The position numbers and the translations under genes were made by a program. The notes beneath the pieces were generated by a model. It was given only the letters and a program-made list of their open reading frames with translations, had not been told where the DNA came from and did not search any database. Positions 1 to 10,476 of a stretch of DNA of 64,000 nt are shown piece after piece. Every line of letters begins with the position of its first letter. The first letter of the stretch is position 1. The DNA is from Craspedostauros australis (lineage: Eukaryota; Bacillariophyta; Bacillariophyceae; Mastogloiales; Achnanthaceae). The stretch is from the NCBI GenBank assembly GCA_026770025.1, contig JAMXDE010000023.1, positions 744,001-808,000 on the forward strand. The letters run 5' to 3'.

Positions 1-1
1 G

Positions 2-193
2 CAGCACACCGCCGTCGACAAGGCCTTCGTGGAATACAGAAAGGCGTACACCGAAAACGGCCTGATGGGACTGCTGCGCGCCCCGCACCTCCACGTCGCT
101 CCTCCGCTGACCATCACCGAAGAGGAGCTGCTCGATGGATTCGACAGACAGGATAAGGCCCTGTACACTCTGGACGAGGCGCTTGGCTTCTAA
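2..193 (+). CDS. Class III PLP aminotransferase, C-terminal end (partial)
   Basis: The reading frame is open from the window edge to a TAA at 191-193 and gives about 63 residues; the 5' part lies outside the window. The tail contains APPLTITEEELLDG followed by DEAL, which resembles the C-terminal small-domain end of fold-type I, class III aminotransferases (4-aminobutyrate, ornithine or alanine-glyoxylate type), where a hydrophobic strand leads into 'PPL.IT.EE' and a final helix. The catalytic lysine would lie upstream and cannot be seen, so substrate cannot be judged. Family assignment rests on this short tail only. Confidence 0.5.
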   Translation, partial: QHTAVDKAFVEYRKAYTENGLMGLLRAPHLHVAPPLTITEEELLDGFDRQDKALYTLDEALGF

Positions 194-1873
<1,680 letters not shown>

Positions 1874-2832
1874 AACAAGTGCGGTTCGGCGTAGTGCAAT
1901 GGCATTGAGTTGCGTTGCATTGAGTTGGATCACATTGAGTTGCATGACACGAAGAACGGCAAGCGATGGTGGAGATGTGATGATGTGGCGGAATGTGATG
2001 GTGGCAGCGGTGGCAGTGGTGCCCGTGATGGTGACGATGAAGATGATCATGGTGGTGGCAGAATGCGATGGCAAAGGTGGCTTTGATTGGCACAACGAAG
2101 GAACCTGAAAGGTGGAAATCGAACTAAGGCGGACGTGCGACTCGCGAATGTCGCTCCATGGGCAGACGCAGACATGCGCACGCAATACCGAAGCAATTGC
2201 TATTGGTCATCATCGTCATCACAGAACCGACGACATGCACGTCCGGAGGTGACCATCGTAGAATCAAGCGTGTGCTCGAACAGACCTGCCACATGGTAAC
2301 GTGCATGGAGCCGACGGACGGAGAATAGTAGCCAGGAGTTGTAGCGTATTCCTTCTTGCATTCCGGCAGAGCTGAAGTTGTGCTCTTGAGAGCGTTGCCG
2401 CCTCGTTGAGTTGAGTTGTTTTGAGGTGAAACTACTCGATGGTGTCGTACCCACTTGTACGCTGTCGAGAAGAAGCACGTACCGCGGATGACGTTCCTTC
2501 CATCTGCGTACTCGCACGATACAAAGCCAAAATACTACAAAGGGCTACAGAAGATCCTCATTCCAGCTTCTGTTTGATGCCAATGTCCTACAGTGTGCAA
2601 GTTACTACATCATGCTTCATCTATTTCCTCCTGCAGCGTAATACTCGTCTGATATACAACCCGATTGACGCAATGCAGCGATACCCATCCATTCCTTCAC
2701 TCTGGATTGCGCCACCATCGTTGCCGCCCAATTCGAAATCTTCATTCCATCATCCCGTGTCCGTCGAGCATGAGTTTGCACAGTTGGAAGTGTTATACGA
2801 GTATATCGAGAACCTTCCTTTTGGCCTCCTGC
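1874..2832. other. Convergent intergenic region between ARL1 and glutaredoxin
   Basis: About 960 bp between two convergent genes, so it should contain both 3' UTRs. A G/T/A-rich stretch near 1960-2060 contains imperfect ATGGTGGC-type repeats. Open frames here are simple-sequence translations without domain features. No RNA gene or mobile element was recognised. Confidence 0.45.
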
Positions 2833-3324
2833 TTAGATCATATCCGCCTTGGCCTTTTCGATCATCTCACCGAGCTCGCCGGTCTGGTACAGCTCGATCA
2901 TGATGTCGCTGCCGCCGACGAACTCACCGCAGACGTAGAGCTGCGGGATGGTGGGCCACTGGCTGAAATCCTTGACGCCTTGTCGGATGGCCTCGTCGCT
3001 GAGCACGTCGACGGTGTGGAAATCGATCTGGTAGCTCTGCAGGATCTGGGTGGCCGTGTTGGAGAAGCCGCACTGCGGGAACAGCTTGGAGCCCTTCATG
3101 AAGAGCAGGACGGGGTGGCTCTCGACGAGGGCCTCGATGCGTTCCTTCGTGATTTCGGGCGTCTCCTGGAGGAAGTCATCGGACATGGCGAGGGCGGACG
3201 TGGTCGTCGTCGCTGTGGTGGACGCAGCAGACACCATGCGGTGTGGTGCGAAGGCTTCGGCGCCTCCCATCAGGTTGGAGCTGAGGAAGGCGAGGGCGAC
3301 GACGGAGAGGAGGTTGCGGAACAT
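2833..3324 (-). CDS. Monothiol CGFS glutaredoxin, probable plastid form
   Basis: A 163-residue intronless protein. Residues 1-25 form a hydrophobic signal peptide (MFRNLLSVVALAFLSSNLMG) that ends in AEAFAP; cleavage before Phe followed by AP is the classic bipartite plastid-targeting signature of diatoms and other algae with secondary red plastids. A Ser/Thr/Ala-rich transit segment follows. The mature domain (from about residue 50) has FMKGS, the active site CGFS, the cis-Pro loop WPTIPQLYV, and the GG-S-D glutathione site GEFVGGSDI. CGFS glutaredoxins bind a [2Fe-2S] cluster with glutathione and pass it on in Fe-S protein maturation; in plastids they serve the SUF pathway. Plastid location is inferred from the leader. 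Confidence 0.93.
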   Translation of the reverse strand: MFRNLLSVVALAFLSSNLMGGAEAFAPHRMVSAASTTATTTTSALAMSDDFLQETPEITKERIEALVESHPVLLFMKGSKLFPQCGFSNTATQILQSYQIDFHTVDVLSDEAIRQGVKDFSQWPTIPQLYVCGEFVGGSDIMIELYQTGELGEMIEKAKADMI

Positions 3325-3567
3325 GGTGCTGGCTTGTCTCGGAGTATAGGAACGTGTTTATGGTTGTACTAGTCGTACTATGTATTGTTCTGTTGCGATG
3401 TGGTTCTGTGGACAGGGTCTCTCTTGTGGAACAACGCAAGTTCTCAAACGAGAGAGTGCGTATCGTTCGGTTTGGAACATGAACGAGCGGGATAGATGGT
3501 GTGGTTGTGGTGTTCTGTGGTTGGTTGGTCGTTGTGCGCAACAAACACAGAAAGATCTTTCGTGACG

Positions 3568-5086
3568 TCACGCACTGAAAGTCATTCTTCGAACACTCGA
3601 TTTCACGCTTCGTCTACTTTCCTCGCATGGGCTACAATGCGCGTTGTATTCTCTCTGCGCGGTACGGATATGGCGCATTAACCAGCCTGGTATTACTAGC
3701 ACACACACAATCGATCCAAGCAAGCAAGCAAGCAATGTAATATTAACGTTGATGCTTGCCCACCCCGCGTTGATGCCTTGCAACAGCGACACGACCGGGG
3801 CGATCTTGCGATCCAACGTGCGCTGCATCAGCCCCATGTACAAGGCCAATGCCTCGAGATCCTTCTCGGATGCGTTCGAATCGCGCAGCATGTGACGGTT
3901 TGCCAGCGTATTGCAGGCACGTGTGCGTCACGATCAGGTGCAGCGAATCTCTCGTGAGGACCTGGACGAAGAGGAATTGGGGCGCAGTGCCGATCTCCAG
4001 TTGTCGACGATGGCGTGCGAGAGGGATTGCGTCAGCTGCATGGCGGAGCGGTCGTCGTAGGTCTTGCCGGTCTTGTAGTCCTCATGAGAATGCTTGATCT
4101 CCCAGCAGCTCGTGTTGGTGTTCTTTTGGAGGGTCCGGCCGATCTCCAATTCGGGGATCCTGCGTTGTGGATCGGGGACGTTGGCAAAGATGGAGAGGAC
4201 GAGGTAGCGCTGCAAGAGATATTCGAGATATTGCCATTGACGACGACAATGGCGACGATGACGATGGTGATAAGGAGGAGACAACGAAGGGAAAGGATCA
4301 TGTGAGCTATTCTATGAATGATGATAACGATGTAACATGGTGGGAGCATTGATGAACGTCGGCATTGTTTTCATTGGCGAAACGGAACTTGAGCATCTTG
4401 ATCATACCGCGCAGGATGTTGGCCTCGTAGGATGTGCTGATCTCGCGTTCGGCGCGCAGCCAGAGGATGAAGGCGATGATGGGTTGTGCGGATGCTTTGG
4501 ATTTGTTGGGGGATGATATCGGAAAGGGAGATCTCGGGCTGTGATATCTCGTCCCTTTTGTTATCATCATCGTCGTCGTCGCTGCGTTTGGACTCTCCAT
4601 TCGGTTGCTTCCGCTGCAAGCACCATCCCAAATACAGCTTCGAATGTCGGATGTACACCTCCGCCGTCGCGTGCCCAATGGGCTCTCCCTCTGTGGCATG
4701 GTGGTCGGTGTCGTCATGAAGGCAAGGCACTCACCCAATTCCGCCGAAAGTACTGGATATTGCGTCCTGGAGCTCTGCGCCAATCCATCTTCCATGAGAA
4801 GTGGCATGTCAAAGATCTGAATGAGGAGGGTCGAAAGAATCTCGGGACGATCGACAAAGTCGCGCGCAAAGACGACGAGGTTGTTGTCCTGCAACAGACT
4901 GCTGCATCGCAAGTGTTGCATCGCGTCGGCACGTCGATGGTGGATTTGCAAGGCGTCCATGGCGGCGTCGATCGCATCATTTTGATTGCTGTGGTTCACT
5001 TGCGATATGTGCCGATGCAGGGGTACAGGGTGGAAGGACGCTGTCCGTTCGTGGCAAAGCAACATCAACGCGAGGTGGATCTTCAT
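3568..5086 (-). CDS. Hypothetical membrane protein, multi-exon or frame-disrupted
   Basis: Protein-like sequence runs along the minus strand from an ATG at 5086 to a stop at 3568, but in several frames. An N-terminal block (5086 to about 4735) contains FVDRPEILSTLLIQIFDMPL. A 44-bp GTGAGT...CACAG gap (4691-4734) restores the frame into a block with PIGHATAEVYIRHSKLYLGW. The next block has IIAFILWLRAEREI. A 148-bp GT-AG candidate (4210-4357) leads in phase into RYLVLSIFANVPDPQRR. Two further single-frame shifts near 3900-4000 lack good splice sites. The last block has a TM helix (NITLLACLLGSIVCVLVIPG) followed by basic residues. I recognise no family. Introns, sequencing errors and decay are all possible; exon borders other than 4691-4734 and 4210-4357 are not resolved. 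Confidence 0.5.
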
Positions 5087-5229
5087 TGCGATGATGATTG
5101 CTTTGGCAGCCTTCGCGACAAATCTCAAAAAGTGGTGTTTCGGAACCCTATTTTTGATTACTCCCCTCATTGCCTCGCACTATGGCAGTAGATCCAGAGT
5201 GCGGACCATAGATCGTGCCATACCTTCCT

Positions 5230-6456
5230 TCACAGACGATTGCGATCCCGCAGCACCAGCTTTGTCCTCGCTACCGGGGCTGCCTTCTTCTTGGACTTCG
5301 CCACATTCACCGGCGTTCGATTCTCTTCATCGACTGCATTGCGCTGCAAATAGGCCTCGATGCGATGATACTCGCTGTCGGGCACGAAGTCGGGCAACGC
5401 CAAGCATCGCAACGACAGATTCTTAGACACTGCCACGACGAGGCCGTCGACACCGTATGGGCTGAATGCCTGCTGGCCGCTCAAATTGATCGCTTTCAGG
5501 GTCTTGCTGCAGGCGATGATCTGCGACATGACGGGCAGATCGTCCTGCGCGATGTCGCAATGCGACAGATCCAAGACTTGCAACCGAGCAAAGCGGGGAT
5601 CCATCGTGAGGCGGTGCAACTCTTCCAGCTGCGTCGATCGCAAGGGATTGCCGGACAGCGACAACGAGCGCAATGCGACGGCGTTTTCGCACGTGGGCCG
5701 CAGATGTGACAGGCTCAGCTGCGTCGACGACCTGCTCAGTTCCAACTCTTCAAACGATCTCGACTGCAGGATGCCATGCAACGCACGTTGCGTTTGCGGT
5801 CCAACGTCGTTGCCTCGCAGATTCAATCGACGCAGACTGCTTCCCAACGCCGCGACGATGCAGGCCAGACCATCGTCGCTCAGATTCGTTTCGAGCAACT
5901 CGAACTCGCACAATTTATGATGCAACGTCTCTGCCAGCGCCTGACACGCCTGCAGATCCAGCACGGCATCGCCACATTTCTGCTCGACCAACGTGCGATG
6001 ACTCGACACGACGAGCGTGTCCAAGCTGCCTGACGCGCGTCCCAACGCTCGCACAGTCGCCGCCGACATGCGCACGACGCCGCGGATTTCCAATCGCTGC
6101 AGTTTGCGTTGGCACAGACCGTCGGCCAGCGCCTCGGCTTCGCTGCTGCGGAGCGTTGCATTCTGCCATAGGATGGTGTGGCATCGTGACGTCGACGCGA
6201 TCAAGGTGAGAATCTGAGGCAGGTCGGCGCCACCGCAGTTTTGGAATTTGATGCACTGCCACGGATGATCCTTGGGTTTGTGGCGGATGATCTTGAGGAG
6301 CAGCGCGATGATCTCTCTGGTCTGATCGCTCGAGTTGTCGAATTGGAAGTACGAGAGGTAGAGTTCGGAGAAGGTGGAGAGATTGCTGCGTGCCGATGCC
6401 TGTTTGAGCTTGGCGGCCGTCAGGTGGGATCTGCCATGGAGGAGCAGGCGGACCAT
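5230..6456 (-). CDS. Leucine-rich repeat protein
   Basis: A 408-residue intronless protein. The open frame extends 11 codons upstream but the first ATG is at 6456, with A at -3 and G at +4, so I chose it. Residues about 180-370 contain repeated LxxLxLxxN-type units such as LRRLNLRGNDVG, LRSLSLSGNPL, LQVLDLSHCDI and LKAINLSGQ, close to the ribonuclease-inhibitor style. The N-terminal 60 residues are helical and basic. The C-terminus has a Lys-rich stretch (KSKKKAAP) that could be a nuclear signal. There is no signal peptide, TM segment or kinase domain. It probably acts as a protein-interaction scaffold in cytosol or nucleus, with unknown partner. Only about 140 bp separates it from the next gene's start. 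Downstream it diverges from the SBP2-like gene. Confidence 0.8.
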   Translation of the reverse strand: MVRLLLHGRSHLTAAKLKQASARSNLSTFSELYLSYFQFDNSSDQTREIIALLLKIIRHKPKDHPWQCIKFQNCGGADLPQILTLIASTSRCHTILWQNATLRSSEAEALADGLCQRKLQRLEIRGVVRMSAATVRALGRASGSLDTLVVSSHRTLVEQKCGDAVLDLQACQALAETLHHKLCEFELLETNLSDDGLACIVAALGSSLRRLNLRGNDVGPQTQRALHGILQSRSFEELELSRSSTQLSLSHLRPTCENAVALRSLSLSGNPLRSTQLEELHRLTMDPRFARLQVLDLSHCDIAQDDLPVMSQIIACSKTLKAINLSGQQAFSPYGVDGLVVAVSKNLSLRCLALPDFVPDSEYHRIEAYLQRNAVDEENRTPVNVAKSKKKAAPVARTKLVLRDRNRL

Positions 6457-7465
6457 GATGATTGATGCTGTTGCAGTTTGTTGTTGCAACTTTGGATGCT
6501 CTTGAAGCTGCTGTTTGTTGTGCTGATGTCACAATCGTATTGTCTTCCTTTCAATTTTGTGAACCATGAGAAGAAGAAGCTTGAGTGATCAGGATCGCTT
6601 GAGAGTGATCGTGGCAAAGAAGGACTCGTACGTGCAGTAGAATAGATTAGAGTATTCCACACGAGTATGCCTCGGTTCGACCTCTCCTCATCCTTTTCAC
6701 TTAAATGGATATGGCACTGCTACACTCGTGCTGCTGCATCCAGATTTGGCATGTTCGCCCATTTGCAACCACCCCGTTGATCCCTCAACCAGCGATGATG
6801 GAACCGACGGAGTCACTTCGGCGAAGCCAGGGTTGCATTTGGTGGGTCTCCCAGGTCTGGAAATCGATCGTTCGGCGACGGCAAAGCATCCGTTTGGTGA
6901 TGCCCAAGGGGATTCCCATGATCGAGGATTTACTATGCGTTGGTCTGGGCGCTTGCATACTAAGTGGAGTAGACCTGCTGCGTGGGTCTGCATCATGTGG
7001 CTTACCTTGAGATGTCGTTCACTCATGTGTTTGCATTGTGTTGTGATGTGTTGCATGTGTGTGCTCGTATCTTCCGGCTTTTGTTCGCGACCGTTTTCTC
7101 CGTTTGAAAGACAATTATAACGTATGAATAACGTCAAATGAGTGCGAGATGAATGATTGAATCATGTCCGGGATTGGGATGTTGACCACTTTGACTACGT
7201 TGGCCTCCTCCACAAGAAATGAGGAATCGAAATCGTTTGTTCCTTGTTCTCACCACTTTCGTCGCCCCATCTCTCACACAAAACGTCACGTCGCACCGCA
7301 TCACGCCACCAACACAGAAGAGCGCATGCGATGAAGTGATCATTGTCCCCTCGATCCCTCATTCTCCCATCTCTCATCTATCCGTGAACATCCGTCGCCC
7401 TTGTCGCCCTTCGTCACTAATTGAACCATTGTGAAGTATTCTATTACATCATATTATATTCCAAG
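6457..7465. other. Divergent intergenic region (LRR gene / SBP2-like gene)
   Basis: About 1 kb between divergently transcribed genes and so a shared promoter region. Open frames here lack domain signals. An AT-rich patch (ttctattacatcatattatatt) lies just upstream of the SBP2-like ATG. No repeat or RNA gene was recognised. Confidence 0.45.
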
Positions 7466-10219
7466 ATGGTTTGGAATGGCACGAAGCAGTTCCAATCTGG
7501 CAGCAATGGGAGGCAGCGAGGTGGTCCGAGAGCACGATCGAACGCTGCCTCCAATAGCACCAACAATGGCAACACTACCAACAATAGCAACAATAACAAT
7601 GGCAATCGAAATGCATGGAGCAGAAGTCAAGTTCCAGACGCGACGACCAGATCAACTGGAACGCAACAACGTGCGAAGAGCAAGCGCGAAGCTGCTGCGC
7701 CAACTCGAATCCTAGCCAGACCGCAGCCATCCGCACAAAGCCAATCCGGAGGATGGACGGTTGTGGCCACCGCGAAGAAGGCCCCAGTAGCCGACGATCA
7801 GCACCGGCGACCTCCGAAACCGCAAAAGAGACCGCTGCAACCGACCGCCAATCAGGAAACCAAAAAGACGAAGAACAGTGGCAAAAACAGGAAACAGAAT
7901 GATGCAAGCCAAAGGAATGCAACCAAATCCAACAAGCCAAAGCCGCAGCTCAAAGCGATGTCTCTCGGCGATGTCATCACTGGGAAGAAAGGGAAAGGCG
8001 GTGGCCCAACTTCCTCCAAAAAGCAAGGCAAACTTTCGGCCGCTGCACCGTCGCTCCTGTCGAATCAGGACTTTCCCTCGCTGGGAGCCGCTGCGGCATC
8101 GACCTTCCAACCACCAACGCAATGGTCGCAGGCAATCCAAGCATCCAAGAATACTAAGATGACGGCAAAAGCCACAGCCCCAAAGCCCAAGCCACCACCT
8201 GCCAAATCAAAAACCAAGCCACAGCAATCATCCAAACAACGCAAACCCCAAATCTCCGTGTCGGCCGCGGCCTTCTTCGCACCCAAACCCATCGATCACA
8301 ACCACCGTGACACGCACGGCGAAGAACATCAGCTATTGCGATTGCTGCAAGAACGCACGGTCTTCCAAAAGAAAGGCAAGCAACGCATCACGACGCGCAA
8401 AAAGAAATTCTCACCGCTCAAAAAGAAGATCTTGGCCGAACGCATGCGCCAATGGCAAGCCACACAAACACCGGCGGAACCACAAACACCAACGAATACA
8501 TCGCGCACCGTCTGCATCTACCATTACACGCACAGCGACGAATTGGAGGATGGCGACGAGTACGACGAGATCGTTTCCAATCTAAAAACCATGGCCGATG
8601 ATGTCGCGACAAACGAAATACATATTGCACGCGATCTGGGTCCGCGCGATCCCTATCCCGTCTTTGTGCGATTCACAACGCTGCAAGACGCGCATGCTGC
8701 CGTCGTGTGTTGGGATGCGTTGCGTCTCATGGGCACCGATCTCGTGGCCTTTCCGATTGCAGATGATGACGACGGCGAGAATTGGCGCGATATCGTCGTA
8801 ACAAACGAAGCCGATTTGCACAACAAGGTGGCGACATCGACGTCGCAACTGGAAGTCGTCCTGCAGAATGTCCTGACTCAGGATGATTTTGACGACGAGG
8901 ATTGCATGGAGGAGACCATGTCCGATATCCGAGCCTTGATGGAACCGCACTGTCAGATCGTTCATCTCGTACCGCATGGCGATCGCGATGTCAAGCTGAC
9001 GATGCTCGCCAAACTGTCGGATGTGCAAGCGACCCTGCAGAAACTGAATGGTGTCCTCTTTGGTGGGCAACCTATTGAGGCTCGTCTCGCCGAAGATGAA
9101 TCCGCGTCGCCGAGTTCCAACATCGTCATTCTTCACAACGTGTTGACGGAGGATGATCTGGAGGACGAGGATTGCATGGAGGAGAGCATACAAGACATCG
9201 AAGGCTTCGCGAAGGAGTTTGGCGATGTGAAGCAGTTGACACCGAGCGGCAGGGACGTCGAGGTTGAATACGACGTCGCGGACGCGCAATCAATCGCGGC
9301 TACAATTCACCAAGCACAGCGCACACTTGGTGGATCGGTCGTGACCGCTTCCTTGAAATCGGCAACGCACGCCACCGACCTTCGGACCGTCCAAGTCCAC
9401 AATCTGCTCACCGAGGAAGACTTGGAAGATCCGGATTGTCTCGAGGAGTCGTTGCAAGACATTGAGGAGCTTGCTGCGTCGTATGGGGAAGTGGAATCCA
9501 TCACCGCAACGAAGGTAGAGGATCATGACGTCGTTCAAATTATGTTCCTCAATGCTGATGCCGCAAAGGCAGCGCAGACGGGTTTGGATCAAACGGTTCT
9601 GGGCGGTGAAGTGATACAGGCCAAAATACCAGGCCTGGATGCGACGATGCCGATGGCCGTCGAGGCGAACGGGAGCAACATCAACAGCAGCACGGCCGCC
9701 GCGCAACCCGAAAAACCAGAGGAGCCGAAAGCCATGTACTCCGGCGACAAGCTGATCTCGGAGCGATTCGCCGAAATGAAGAGGGTCCCCAAGATCCCGA
9801 ATGCTGGTACGCCTCGCAAATACGCGACACTGTACGAGGACGAAACTGTGAAGCCCTTGCTGAAGGACATGCTGGGCGAGCTGATGAGGTTACAAAAACG
9901 TGCCGTCGAAGAGAAGAACACCAAGGTACGACGAAGATTGGTCATGGGACTGCGTGAGGTCGCGCGTGGCATCCGTGCGCACAAAGTGAAGATGGTCGTC
10001 ATGGCAAACAATCTTGATGACTACGGGGCGATCGATGCCAAGCTGCAAGAGATCATCGACTTGGGCAAGAGCGAAGGCGTGCCGATCTTTTACGAATTCT
10101 CAAAGCGGACGTTGGGCAAGGCGATTGGGAAAACCATCAAGATGGCCGTCATCGGCATCCAAAACGCGGAAGGCGCGCATCAGGAATTTAAGAAGCTCAT
10201 GTCTGTGTCACGTTCCTAA
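7466..10219 (+). CDS. SBP2-like SECIS-binding protein with RRM/UHM-like repeats
   Basis: A 917-residue intronless protein; the first ATG in the frame is 7466. Residues 1-330 are Asn/Lys/Gln-rich and disordered, with a DFPSLG motif near 200. Residues about 350-750 contain an RRM-like unit and then three similar units, each with a strand, an acidic helix of the form L(T)xEDLEDxDCxEES and a 'YGxV' turn. This resembles U2AF-homology RRMs, whose helix A is acidic. The C-terminal 150 residues match the SBP2 RNA-binding core: a helix LLKDMLGELMRLQKRA, then RRRLVMGLREV, and an L7Ae/L30e fold ending FSKRTLGKAIGK and AVIGIQNAEGA. SBP2 binds SECIS elements in the 3' UTRs of selenoprotein mRNAs and recruits EFSec. 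The repeats are not part of animal SBP2; their role is unknown. It converges on GLE1. Confidence 0.85.
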   Translation: MVWNGTKQFQSGSNGRQRGGPRARSNAASNSTNNGNTTNNSNNNNGNRNAWSRSQVPDATTRSTGTQQRAKSKREAAAPTRILARPQPSAQSQSGGWTVVATAKKAPVADDQHRRPPKPQKRPLQPTANQETKKTKNSGKNRKQNDASQRNATKSNKPKPQLKAMSLGDVITGKKGKGGGPTSSKKQGKLSAAAPSLLSNQDFPSLGAAAASTFQPPTQWSQAIQASKNTKMTAKATAPKPKPPPAKSKTKPQQSSKQRKPQISVSAAAFFAPKPIDHNHRDTHGEEHQLLRLLQERTVFQKKGKQRITTRKKKFSPLKKKILAERMRQWQATQTPAEPQTPTNTSRTVCIYHYTHSDELEDGDEYDEIVSNLKTMADDVATNEIHIARDLGPRDPYPVFVRFTTLQDAHAAVVCWDALRLMGTDLVAFPIADDDDGENWRDIVVTNEADLHNKVATSTSQLEVVLQNVLTQDDFDDEDCMEETMSDIRALMEPHCQIVHLVPHGDRDVKLTMLAKLSDVQATLQKLNGVLFGGQPIEARLAEDESASPSSNIVILHNVLTEDDLEDEDCMEESIQDIEGFAKEFGDVKQLTPSGRDVEVEYDVADAQSIAATIHQAQRTLGGSVVTASLKSATHATDLRTVQVHNLLTEEDLEDPDCLEESLQDIEELAASYGEVESITATKVEDHDVVQIMFLNADAAKAAQTGLDQTVLGGEVIQAKIPGLDATMPMAVEANGSNINSSTAAAQPEKPEEPKAMYSGDKLISERFAEMKRVPKIPNAGTPRKYATLYEDETVKPLLKDMLGELMRLQKRAVEEKNTKVRRRLVMGLREVARGIRAHKVKMVVMANNLDDYGAIDAKLQEIIDLGKSEGVPIFYEFSKRTLGKAIGKTIKMAVIGIQNAEGAHQEFKKLMSVSRS

Positions 10220-10476
10220 CGAGTGAGGAAATGATCAAAGGAGGGAAACAGCGGGGCAGATTGGACGTAATCCGTACGTATTCTAGCGAAGTGTTTTTCA
10301 AGCATTACACACGAAAGGTCAGTCGTACAAGCAGGTGCGACTACAGTGCCGAAGACGAACTTGACGCATGAACGTCTCAACGAATCCGCACAAGTTTTAC
10401 ACCATATTTTGGTGGTTGCAACCTCCACTCTGCAATCGTGTTTCGACTTCTTTCTGATGAACTGCGCCAATTGAGA

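Noticed and set aside
3900..4000. In-frame TGA in the hypothetical gene, considered as selenocysteine because SBP2 is present
   Set aside because: A second TGA follows two codons later, another frame looks more protein-like across it, and no SECIS structure was found.
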